In this document: in pieces, positions 1 through 6,299 of the stretch | How the letters are laid out: every line of letters begins with the position of its first letter | How positions within the stretch are numbered: position 1 is the stretch's first letter | Assembly: GCA_943369525.1 (NCBI GenBank) | Contig: CALRNL020000019.1 | Span: 1 to 7,972 of the forward strand | DNA from: BAIKAL-G1 sp943369525 | GTDB taxonomy: Bacteria > Cyanobacteriota > Cyanobacteriia > PCC-6307 > Cyanobiaceae | Reading direction: 5' to 3' | Length of the DNA stretch: 7,972 nt | Program-made: the position numbers and the translations under genes | The notes under the pieces: generated by a model | The model's input: only the letters and a program-made list of their open reading frames with translations | Told to the model about the DNA's origin: nothing | Database searches by the model: none

Positions 1-206
1 CCGTAGCGCTCCACCAGGTTGGAGAGGGCCTGGTAGGCCCAGTCGGTGGGCTGAACGTCGGAGAACTGGGAGATGCTGGTGACTTGCTCGTCGGCAGAGG
101 CGTACTGCTTGACGCCGGCGAGGTTCATGTCTGCAGCGGAAGCGGCCACGGGAGCCATCAGGCCCAGGGCTGCCGGCGCAAGCAGGAGCTTGTGGAACAG
201 TTTCAT
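1..206 (-). CDS. SLH-domain outer-membrane porin, N-terminal part (cyanobacterial Som / iron-uptake porin type)
   Basis: This is the first 68 codons of a gene that runs off the left edge. The protein starts MKLFHKLLLAPAALGLMAP, a signal peptide with a basic start, a hydrophobic core and a likely cleavage site after Ala22-Ser23-Ala24. After a short linker, residues about 46-69 (SQFSDVQPTDWAYQALSNLV, then ERYG) match the start of an SLH domain, which in these proteins anchors the outer-membrane barrel to peptidoglycan. In cyanobacteria this order (signal peptide, SLH, then an OprB-like beta-barrel) marks the abundant Som-type or iron-uptake porins; the barrel itself lies outside the window. The ATG at 206-204 is supported by GAGGA five bases upstream and by the signal peptide starting there. 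It is transcribed divergently from the glycosyltransferase operon. The family is clear; the transported solute is not. Confidence 0.93.
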   Translation of the reverse strand, partial: MKLFHKLLLAPAALGLMAPVAASAADMNLAGVKQYASADEQVTSISQFSDVQPTDWAYQALSNLVERY

Positions 207-211
207 TGGGG

Positions 212-220
212 TCCTCACAC
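212..220 (-). promoter_or_regulatory. Porin ribosome-binding site overlapping a possible Yfr1 sRNA target
   Basis: Read on the minus strand, the porin leader is GTGTGAGGACCCCA followed by ATG. GAGGA (216-212) is a Shine-Dalgarno sequence with 5-base spacing. The nine bases GTGTGAGGA (220-212) are perfectly complementary to UCCUCACAC, which is nine of the eleven bases of the conserved unpaired motif ACUCCUCACAC of the cyanobacterial small RNA Yfr1. Yfr1 is known to repress som porin mRNAs in Prochlorococcus by pairing near the start codon. Gene type, position and sequence all fit that arrangement, so Yfr1 control of this porin is a reasonable inference. The yfr1 gene itself is not in this window. 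Confidence 0.6.
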
Positions 221-233
221 CAAAAAAGAGGAA

Positions 234-246
234 GGCGCATGGCGCC
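234..246 (-). other. Small GC-rich hairpin in the porin 5' leader
   Basis: GGCGC (234-238) and GCGCC (242-246) form a 5-bp hairpin with a 3-base loop. On the porin strand it is followed, after four bases, by a CTTTTTT tract (228-222). This vaguely resembles a weak intrinsic terminator or attenuator. The stem is short and the T-run is not directly adjacent, so it may only be a leader structure. It also sits upstream of the plus-strand operon and could be unrelated to the porin. Confidence 0.25.
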
Positions 247-303
247 AAACGGAGAATCCCCCCACTTCGTCAAGTCCGCTACCCCCAAAAGCAAGAAACT
301 GCA

Positions 304-2121
304 ATGATCCATCCCATTCGCCGCACCGGGGCAGCGGGTCCGCAGCGCCACCCTGCGGGGTCTGAACGCTTCTTGGGGTGGCGGGGCTGGCGCGCCTTGG
401 GCAGCTGGATCGCCAGGCCCCGATCCGGGGGCGGGCAGGCCTGGCGAACCTGGCCAGGCCTGCTGCTGTTCGTGCCCCTGCTGGTCAGCGTCGCGCCGCG
501 CAGCTTCCTGGCCCATGACGAGGGCTACTACGCCCTCCAGGCCCGCTGGATCAGCGAGGGCGGCCAGTGGCTGGCGCCGCTCTGGTGGGGCGAGCCCGTG
601 TTCGATCGCACCATTGGCGTGCAGTGGCTGATCGCGGGCGCCTACCGGCTGCTGGGGGTCCACGCCTGGGTGGCCCACCTGCCCAGCCTGGTGGCGGCGG
701 TGGCTTGCCTAGGGCTCACGGCCGCCCTGGCCCGCCAGCTGGGGGTTGGCTCGCTCCCGGCTGCGTCGCCTTTGGGCTCAGGGGCGGCTGAACGAGCAGG
801 TGGGACCGGTTTGGTTGATCCCCCTGTCTCTCCATCGCCTGCAGCCAGCTCCAACGGCTGGTTGGCCGCCTTGCTGTTGGCGCTCACGCCGCTCTGGATC
901 AATTACGCCCACCTGGCCAGCCAGGACATGCCCTTGCTGGCGGTGGAGCTGGTCGGCCTCTATGCCCTGGTGCGGGCCAGGCCCGGGGCCTCGCCGCTCT
1001 GGGGGCTGCTGGCGGGGCTCAGCGTGGGGCCGGCCTTTTTGATCAAGGGCTTCATGGTGGCGGTGCCGCTGGTGGCAATCGCGCCCTTTGGGGGGCTGCA
1101 ACGGCGCCACCTACTGGGGCGGCCGGCCCTCTGGCTGGGACTGGGGCTGGGCGGGCTGCCGGTGCTGGCCTGGCTGGGCCTGAGCCTGGGGGCGTTTGGG
1201 CCGCAGGTGGTGGGGGGACTGGTGAGCAAGCTGCATTACCTCTCCCAAAGCGATGTGTATAGCGGCGGGCCCCTCTATTACCTCTGGAACATCCCCGCCA
1301 ACACGGCCCCCTGGGTGCTGCTGGCCCTGGTGGGCTGGTGGCGGCTGGGGCGGGGGAAGCCGCTGGGGGGCACCCAAGGGCGCGAGCAGCGGCTGGTGCT
1401 GCTGCTCTATCCGCTGTTGATGCTGGTGGTGCTGAGCGCCTTCCGCACCAAGACCCCCTACTACGGGCTGCAACTCACGCCGATGCTGGCGATCGTGGCG
1501 GCCCAGGTGCTGCAGCGCTGGAGCCAGGCCGGTCGGGCCCGGCCCCGGGGGCTGGCCTGGGGGTTGGCCGGCTTGGGCGGCCTGCTGGCGACGGCGGGAC
1601 TTGGCTTGCTCTGGCCGGGGGCGCCCCTGGCTAGGGCCCTGCAGCTGGATCCGGCCCAGTTGCCGGGGGGCTTGCTTCCCTATGGCCTGGCGGCCCTGGC
1701 CCTGGGGGGGTCCTGGCTGCTGATTCCCTTCGGACGCCGGCCCCGGGCCCTGCTGGCGGCAGCGGTGCTGGGGCCCTGGCTGGCGCTGGTGCTGCTGGTA
1801 CAGGCGGGCCTATTCAGCGACCGCAGTCCGGCCCTGCGGGCGGCCCTGGCCGAGCCGGTGCTGGCCCGCGCCCTAGGCCAGGGACCGGTGGCGGTGGTGG
1901 CGCCCGAGCCCCTGAGCGGCGAGGCCCATGCCCAGCTCATTCTTTTGGCACTAGCCAGCCCCCAGCTGGGGCCCCGGATCCCCAGCCCCGATGGGCTGCC
2001 GGCGGGAGGCCTGGCCTGGGTTCAGGGGGTTCAGGCGGCCCGGGATCAGTCGTCCACCCTTGAGGTGGTGGCAGGCGGCGAGACTCTCGGCGATTGGGCA
2101 TTGGTGAGGAGGCGGCCTTGA
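304..2121 (+). CDS. GT39-like (PMT/ArnT-type) membrane glycosyltransferase
   Basis: A 605-residue multi-spanning membrane protein of the GT-C fold. These enzymes transfer a sugar from a polyprenyl-phosphate donor to an acceptor on the periplasmic side. After the first hydrophobic segment (about 52-69), the loop HDEGYY at 71-76 holds the acidic motif typical of PMT/ArnT proteins. SQDMP at 206-210 gives a second conserved-type Asp. Hydrophobic segments follow to about residue 500, with FRTKTPYY at 380-387 matching the late K..Y motif; a short soluble tail ends the protein. Residues 148-185 form a low-complexity Ala/Ser/Pro/Gly insertion with unusual codon use. I chose the ATG at 304 because the upstream reading frame overlaps the porin start. 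No good ribosome-binding site precedes it, so a GTG or TTG start nearer the first membrane segment is possible. First gene of the operon; acceptor unknown. Confidence 0.88.
   Translation: MIHPIRRTGAAGPQRHPAGSERFLGWRGWRALGSWIARPRSGGGQAWRTWPGLLLFVPLLVSVAPRSFLAHDEGYYALQARWISEGGQWLAPLWWGEPVFDRTIGVQWLIAGAYRLLGVHAWVAHLPSLVAAVACLGLTAALARQLGVGSLPAASPLGSGAAERAGGTGLVDPPVSPSPAASSNGWLAALLLALTPLWINYAHLASQDMPLLAVELVGLYALVRARPGASPLWGLLAGLSVGPAFLIKGFMVAVPLVAIAPFGGLQRRHLLGRPALWLGLGLGGLPVLAWLGLSLGAFGPQVVGGLVSKLHYLSQSDVYSGGPLYYLWNIPANTAPWVLLALVGWWRLGRGKPLGGTQGREQRLVLLLYPLLMLVVLSAFRTKTPYYGLQLTPMLAIVAAQVLQRWSQAGRARPRGLAWGLAGLGGLLATAGLGLLWPGAPLARALQLDPAQLPGGLLPYGLAALALGGSWLLIPFGRRPRALLAAAVLGPWLALVLLVQAGLFSDRSPALRAALAEPVLARALGQGPVAVVAPEPLSGEAHAQLILLALASPQLGPRIPSPDGLPAGGLAWVQGVQAARDQSSTLEVVAGGETLGDWALVRRRP
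745..858 (+). other. In-frame low-complexity insertion with atypical codon use in the first GT39-like gene
   Basis: Codons 148-185 encode a Ser/Pro/Ala/Gly-rich stretch between two hydrophobic helices, where PMT-family relatives usually have only a short loop. By my count 17 of 38 codons here end in A or T, against 2 of 38 in the codons just before and 2 of 38 just after. The reading frame is kept. It looks like an expanded or inserted loop under different codon pressure from the rest of the gene. I found no clear terminal repeats or target-site duplication. Confidence 0.6.
2106..2120 (+). promoter_or_regulatory. Shine-Dalgarno and TTG start for the second glycosyltransferase gene
   Basis: GAGGAGG at 2106-2112 lies five bases before TTG at 2118-2120, which overlaps the TGA stop of the preceding gene (2119-2121) as TTGA. 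The spacing is ideal, and the overlap is typical of translational coupling. The in-frame TTG at 2094 has no comparable ribosome-binding site and would add eight residues inside the upstream gene, so the TTG at 2118 is preferred. Confidence 0.7.
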
Positions 2122-4901
2122 GCACCACTTCGGACAGGCACGCCGCTGCAGCGCCTGCACCGCCAACCCGGCGCCCTGGCAGTGATCGCCGCGATGCCCT
2201 GGTGCTGCTGGCCCTCTGGCTGGCCTGCCTGCTGGCCGATGGCCTCTGGGTGAGCCAGCACCACCTGCCCCCCGCCTGGGACCAGGGCGACCACCTCAGC
2301 CGCGCTCTCGGTTTTTGGCAGGTGTTGCAACAGCCGGCCCCCTGGAACGGCGAGTGGTGGGTGAGCCTCTGGAACCAATCCCCCAGCTACCGGGGGCCGC
2401 TCACCTACCTGGTGACAGCGCCCGTGTTTTCGCTGCTTGGCCCCGGTTTTGGGGCGGCCATCCTCTCCAACAGCCTGATTAACGGACTGCTGCTGGCCAG
2501 CGTCTATGGCCTGGGCCGGCTGGCCCACTCCCGCGCCGCCGGGCTGTGGGCGGCCCTGTTTTTGGCCTGCGCCCCGGCCCTGCTCAACCAGCGCAGCGAC
2601 TACCTGATCGATTTCAGCCTCACGGCCGTGCTCACGGCCTGTTGGTGGCTGCTGGGCGTGGCGGTGCTGGCCCGGCCCAGGCGCCCCTGGCTCTGGGCCG
2701 GGGCCTGCGGGCTGGGGCTGGGGTTCGTGGTCCTGACCCGGCCCACGGGGGTGGTGCTGCTCTGGCTGCCATTGGGTGCCGTGGCCTGGACGGCCCTGGC
2801 GACCCTCTTGGCACCGCCCCGGCTTACGTCCGGGCGGTACGCCGCCCGGCGTTGGGGTCCGCTGGGCCGCTGCGCCCTGGCCCTGGCTGTGGCGTCTGCC
2901 ATCGGCGGACCCTGGTTCAGCCAGAACTGGCTAACGATCCTCTCCACCATCAACAAGGCGCGCCAATGGGGCGTGGCCTACCAGGAGGGCATGGGCGCCA
3001 CCAGCCTGGCGGGCTGGCTCTTTTACCCCCAGTTGCTGCCCAAGATGCTGGGCCAAGCCCTAGTGGCCCTGGTGGCGGCTGGAGCCCTGGTGGCCCTGGC
3101 CCTGGCCTGGCGGCGGGGCTGGCGGCCGGGCCCCTGGCCCAGGGGCGCCCAGCGGCGGGCCCTGCTCTGGTGGCTGAGCTTCCCCCTGGGCGGCCTGCTG
3201 GTGTGTGTGCTGATGACCAGCAAGGACTTCCGCTTTGTGTTGCCGCTGTTGCCCCAGCTCGGCCTGGCCCTGGGGGTGGTCACGGCCCAAACCGCCGCCC
3301 GGGCCCGCGCCTGGATCCGGCCCTGGCAAGGGGCCCTGCTGGTGGTGGCCCTCACCGGCCTGCTCTCGAACCACTTCGCCCTAGGCCCCAACCTCACGGG
3401 CTTTGCCCCCCATGCCCCCCGGGGCGAACGGGGTTGGCCCGTGGAGTCGATCGTGGCCACGATCCGCACCCAGAGCCCCCACCAGCTCTCCACCCTGGCG
3501 GTGCTGCCGGATCACGAATTCCTCAACGCCTTCAACCTCGATGCCGAAGGCCGCCGCCAGCAGTTCAAGGTGGCGGCCCGCCAAACCCTGGCCCCCCTCG
3601 GCCAACTCCAGGACGACCTGGCCGGCTTCGACTGGTTCCTGCTCAAGGGCGGCCACCAGGGGGTGATGAGCGACGAACGCCAGGCCCAGCTCACCGAGCT
3701 CGTGGCCCACTCCGCCGCCTTCGAGCCGGCCGGCCAGTGGCCCCTCCCCGATGGCAGCCGCGCCGATCTCTACCGGCGGCGCCAGCTGGGCCTGGCGGTG
3801 GAGCCGATCGACTGGACCGCCGGCCAGCCCGCGCGCCTGGTGGCCCGCCTGGGGGCCCCCGCGCCAGAGCGCCTGGAGCCGCCGCTGGCCTCGGCGCCAT
3901 CACCCGAAGCCCCATCGGTCACCAGCTCAGCCACCGCGCTTCCAGAACAAACCGGCGGTGGACTTGCGCCTCAAGCCTTCCGGGCGGGAGACCAGCTGGA
4001 CCTCAACCTGGAGCTTGAGGGGCCAAGCCAGCAACTGGCGACAGGCCTGTTGTTGCTCGAGTGGCGCCCTCTGGCGGTAACGGCCCCTGGGGAAACGGGG
4101 ACCGTTACCGCCAGCCCAAGGGCAAGGGGCACGGGTGGGGCCGGCGTTCACTCCAGCTCCAGCGCTGGCACCGTTCCCACCAGCTGGCGCGCCGACCACG
4201 CCATTGGCCAGGGGATGGTGCGGGCCCAATCGCCTGGCGGCCAATCCAGGGGGCGTCCCAGCCCTGGCGGACTCCGCATCCAGGAGCATCTGGCCCTGCA
4301 ACTCCCAGCCCCGCTGGCCCCAGGCCCCTACCAGCTGCAAGCCCAGCTGCTGACCCCAACGGGCCAGAGTTTGCCCCTGACGGTGACCTCCCCACCCGTA
4401 CACGTGGCCGCCGGGACCAGCAAGCCAAAGTCGGCACCGCCCCTGGCCGCCAACCGCATCACGGTGTTGCGTCAGTTGGGCCAGCAACTACGGGCCGGCC
4501 AGCTCGATCCCCTGTTTGCCCGCGTCGGCCAGCTCAACCAAACCGATCCCGACCAGGTGTATCTGCGCGACGGTGCCGCCATCTGTGCAGCCCGGCTGCG
4601 GCAGGATCCCCGCAACCTCGACGACCTCTACGCCCTGGCCCTCGCCCAGGCCCTGCAACGCCAAGCCGACGGCGCCGCCGCCACCCTGGCGCGGATCCTG
4701 GCCCTCGATCCCATCAACCCCAACGCCCTCCTGGGGCTGGGGGTGGTGGATCTCTACCGGTTCAAACCCGGCGCCGCCAAACCCCTGCTGGAGCGGGCCG
4801 CCCAGCTCGACCCCAGCAACCAAACCCTGCGCACCCTCCGCATCGTGGCCAGTGCCATGGGGCTGGATTGGGGTCACGCCCTGTCACTTCTGAAGTCATG
4901 A
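2118..4901 (+). CDS. GT39-like membrane glycosyltransferase with long soluble TPR-ending C-terminus
   Basis: A 927-residue protein from the TTG start. The N-terminal half (about 26-415) is a multi-spanning GT-C type membrane domain. WDQGDH at 54-59 is the acidic motif of the first periplasmic loop, DYLIDF at 161-166 lies in a later loop, and SKDFRF at 368-373 resembles the family's late K.(R)F..P motif. A soluble region follows: an alpha/beta-looking segment (about 440-555), a region predicted to be beta-rich (about 620-650 and 720-765) interrupted by low-complexity sequence, and helical TPR-like repeats (about 834-903, with LALDP and AQLDPSN signatures). It is much longer than the usual 450-600 residues of GT39 proteins because of this C-terminal half. 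It overlaps its neighbours by TTGA upstream and ATGA downstream, so the operon is probably translationally coupled. The substrate is unknown. The TPRs suggest a partner protein. Confidence 0.85.
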   Translation: MSTTSDRHAAAAPAPPTRRPGSDRRDALVLLALWLACLLADGLWVSQHHLPPAWDQGDHLSRALGFWQVLQQPAPWNGEWWVSLWNQSPSYRGPLTYLVTAPVFSLLGPGFGAAILSNSLINGLLLASVYGLGRLAHSRAAGLWAALFLACAPALLNQRSDYLIDFSLTAVLTACWWLLGVAVLARPRRPWLWAGACGLGLGFVVLTRPTGVVLLWLPLGAVAWTALATLLAPPRLTSGRYAARRWGPLGRCALALAVASAIGGPWFSQNWLTILSTINKARQWGVAYQEGMGATSLAGWLFYPQLLPKMLGQALVALVAAGALVALALAWRRGWRPGPWPRGAQRRALLWWLSFPLGGLLVCVLMTSKDFRFVLPLLPQLGLALGVVTAQTAARARAWIRPWQGALLVVALTGLLSNHFALGPNLTGFAPHAPRGERGWPVESIVATIRTQSPHQLSTLAVLPDHEFLNAFNLDAEGRRQQFKVAARQTLAPLGQLQDDLAGFDWFLLKGGHQGVMSDERQAQLTELVAHSAAFEPAGQWPLPDGSRADLYRRRQLGLAVEPIDWTAGQPARLVARLGAPAPERLEPPLASAPSPEAPSVTSSATALPEQTGGGLAPQAFRAGDQLDLNLELEGPSQQLATGLLLLEWRPLAVTAPGETGTVTASPRARGTGGAGVHSSSSAGTVPTSWRADHAIGQGMVRAQSPGGQSRGRPSPGGLRIQEHLALQLPAPLAPGPYQLQAQLLTPTGQSLPLTVTSPPVHVAAGTSKPKSAPPLAANRITVLRQLGQQLRAGQLDPLFARVGQLNQTDPDQVYLRDGAAICAARLRQDPRNLDDLYALALAQALQRQADGAAATLARILALDPINPNALLGLGVVDLYRFKPGAAKPLLERAAQLDPSNQTLRTLRIVASAMGLDWGHALSLLKS
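3891..3980 (+). other. Low-complexity linker with A/T-ending codons in the second glycosyltransferase
   Basis: Codons 592-621 encode a Ser/Pro/Ala/Thr/Gln-rich linker between the soluble segment after the membrane domain and the predicted beta-rich region. I count 14 of 30 codons ending in A or T, far above the surrounding G/C-ending pattern. It is probably a flexible, poorly constrained linker, similar in character to the insertion in the first glycosyltransferase gene. Confidence 0.5.
4071..4114 (+). repeat. 44-bp near-perfect palindrome inside a coding region
   Basis: CTGGCGGTAACGG (4071-4083) is the exact reverse complement of CCGTTACCGCCAG (4102-4114). Inside these 13-bp arms a single C/A mismatch is followed by five more pairs (4085-4089 with 4096-4100, one of them a G-U wobble) and a 6-base loop GGGAAA. 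That makes 18 pairs out of 19. The palindrome is in frame and encodes LAVTAPGETGTVTAS. It opens a low-complexity insertion (about 4071-4274) that splits a predicted beta-sandwich-like region. It could be a small palindromic mobile unit or a chance hairpin; no second copy is in the window. Confidence 0.8.
4071..4274 (+). other. Low-complexity insertion in the soluble domain of the second glycosyltransferase
   Basis: Codons 652-719 encode a Gly/Ser/Ala/Arg/Pro-rich stretch between two segments that look like strands of one domain: the one ending LLLLEWRP at 644-651, and LALQLPAPLAPGPYQLQAQL at 725-744. Seventeen of 68 codons end in A or T, more than in the membrane domain. It begins exactly with the 44-bp palindrome. 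It is read as an in-frame insertion in a surface loop. The boundaries are approximate, and the idea that the flanking strands belong to one domain is inference from hydrophobic alternation. Confidence 0.5.
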
Positions 4902-6292
4902 CCACCACCAGCGCAGCCCTGCATTTCCACCAGCGCAACCGGGCCTACTACGACGACCTGGAGCGGCTGCACCAGCTGCTGGTGGCGCCGGGGCTGCGGG
5001 TGCTGGAGATCGGCTGCGGCCTCGGCGACCTGTTGGCGGGGCTCAAGCCCGGCCATGGGGTGGGCATTGAGCTCGATCCCCAGCTGGCCGAGGCGGCCCG
5101 GGCCCGCCACCCCCAGCTGCGGGTGATCAGCGCCGACGCCGAAACGATCACGCCCGAGTCGATCGGCGAAGGGGAGCCCTTCGATGTGATCCTGCTGCCC
5201 AACACCCTCAACACCCTCCATGACGTGCAGGGGGTGTTGGAGCGGCTTGAGGCCTTCTGCCATCCCCGCACCCGGCTGGTGGTGAGTTTCCACAACTGGC
5301 TCTGGCAGCCCCTGCTCAAGGCGGCCGAAAAGCTGGGCCAGCGCCAACCCCAACCGCCGGAAAGCTGGCTGACGCCCCGGGATGTGACCAACCTGCTCGA
5401 TCTGGCCGGCTGGGAGGTGCTGAAGCAGGGCCACCGCTGCCTGCTGCCGCGCCAGATCCCTTTGCTCACGCCCCTAGCCAACCGCTGGCTGAGCCAGTTG
5501 CCGGGACTTGAGCAGCTGGGTCTTACCCACTGGCTGGTGGCCCGGCCGGCGCGGCAACGACGCCAGGATCCCAGTGTCAGCGTGGTGATTCCGGCCCGCA
5601 ATGAGGCCGGCAACATCGCCCCGGCGATCGAGCGGCTGCCCCAGCTGGGACGCTTCACCGAAGTGCTGTTCGTAGAGGGCCATTCCTCCGACCACACCTG
5701 GGCCGAAATCGAGCGGGTGTGCGCCGACTACCAGGGGCCCCTGCGGCTGAAAAAGTTTCGCCAGGGCGGCAAGGGCAAGGCCGATGCGGTCTGGCTGGGC
5801 TTCGAGCAGGCCGAGGGCGACGTGCTGATGATCCTGGATGCCGATCTCACCGTGCGCCCGGAAGACCTGCCCCGCTTCGCCCAGGCCATGGCCGATGGCC
5901 GCGGTGAATTTGTGAATGGCTGCCGGTTGGTCTATCCGCGCAGCTGGGCCGCCATGCCACCGCTCAACACCGCCGCCAACCGCTTTTTTGCCGCTGTGTT
6001 CTCCTGGCTGCTGCGCCAGCGCCTCAAGGACACCCTCTGCGGCACCAAGGTGATCTGGAAAAGCGACTACGAACGGCTCAAGGCTGGGCGCGCCTACTTC
6101 GGTGATTTCGATCCGTTCGGCGATTTCGACCTGCTGTTTGGCGCCAGCAAACTCAACCTCAAAATTGTTGAAGTGCCCGTGCGCTACCAGGAACGCAGCT
6201 ACGGCAGCTCCAACATCGCCCACTTCCGCGAAGGCCTGATTCTGGCGGGCATGTGTCTCTACGCCGCCCGCAAATTGCGGTTCATTCCCTAA
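4898..6292 (+). CDS. Fusion of a class I SAM-dependent methyltransferase and a GT2 glycosyltransferase (DPM1-like)
   Basis: A 464-residue, two-domain protein. Residues about 15-215 form a Rossmann-type methyltransferase: motif I VLEIGCGLGD (35-44), the acidic end of strand 2 in GIELDP (56-61), and DVILLPN (96-102) as motif IV. Residues about 227-464 form a GT-A family 2 domain: VSVVIPARNEAGNI (227-240), the loop FRQGGKGKADA (287-297), the metal-binding DAD (314-316), and LCGTK (380-384) with a following acidic stretch, as in dolichyl-phosphate-mannose-synthase-like enzymes. No membrane helices are evident, so it should work at the cytoplasmic face. The likely role is making a polyprenyl-phosphate-linked sugar, with methylation of the sugar or lipid intermediate. 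The ATG at 4898 overlaps the previous stop as ATGA and directly precedes the methyltransferase domain. The same frame stays open upstream to 4061, but that stretch reads as out-of-frame sequence of the preceding gene. Confidence 0.9.
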   Translation: MTTTSAALHFHQRNRAYYDDLERLHQLLVAPGLRVLEIGCGLGDLLAGLKPGHGVGIELDPQLAEAARARHPQLRVISADAETITPESIGEGEPFDVILLPNTLNTLHDVQGVLERLEAFCHPRTRLVVSFHNWLWQPLLKAAEKLGQRQPQPPESWLTPRDVTNLLDLAGWEVLKQGHRCLLPRQIPLLTPLANRWLSQLPGLEQLGLTHWLVARPARQRRQDPSVSVVIPARNEAGNIAPAIERLPQLGRFTEVLFVEGHSSDHTWAEIERVCADYQGPLRLKKFRQGGKGKADAVWLGFEQAEGDVLMILDADLTVRPEDLPRFAQAMADGRGEFVNGCRLVYPRSWAAMPPLNTAANRFFAAVFSWLLRQRLKDTLCGTKVIWKSDYERLKAGRAYFGDFDPFGDFDLLFGASKLNLKIVEVPVRYQERSYGSSNIAHFREGLILAGMCLYAARKLRFIP

Positions 6293-6299
6293 GCCGGCC

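Noticed and set aside
245..273. Sigma-70-like promoter for the porin, with TTGACG on the minus strand at 273-268
   Set aside because: The -35-like hexamer is good, but at 17-bp spacing the -10 position reads GTTTGG, so a promoter cannot be supported.
73..303. Upstream extension of the first glycosyltransferase frame
   Set aside because: It overlaps the porin start on the opposite strand, encodes no hydrophobic or family sequence, and the membrane protein proper begins after the ATG at 304.
2546..4018. Long plus-strand open frame inside the second glycosyltransferase
   Set aside because: It is an off-frame shadow caused by high GC content; its translation is Gly/Pro/Arg-rich with no family features, while the overlapping frame has clear membrane and motif structure.
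4061..4897. Upstream extension of the methyltransferase-GT2 frame
   Set aside because: The sequence is Pro/Arg/Gly-rich off-frame reading of the preceding gene; the ATG at 4898 precedes the methyltransferase domain and overlaps the upstream stop as ATGA.
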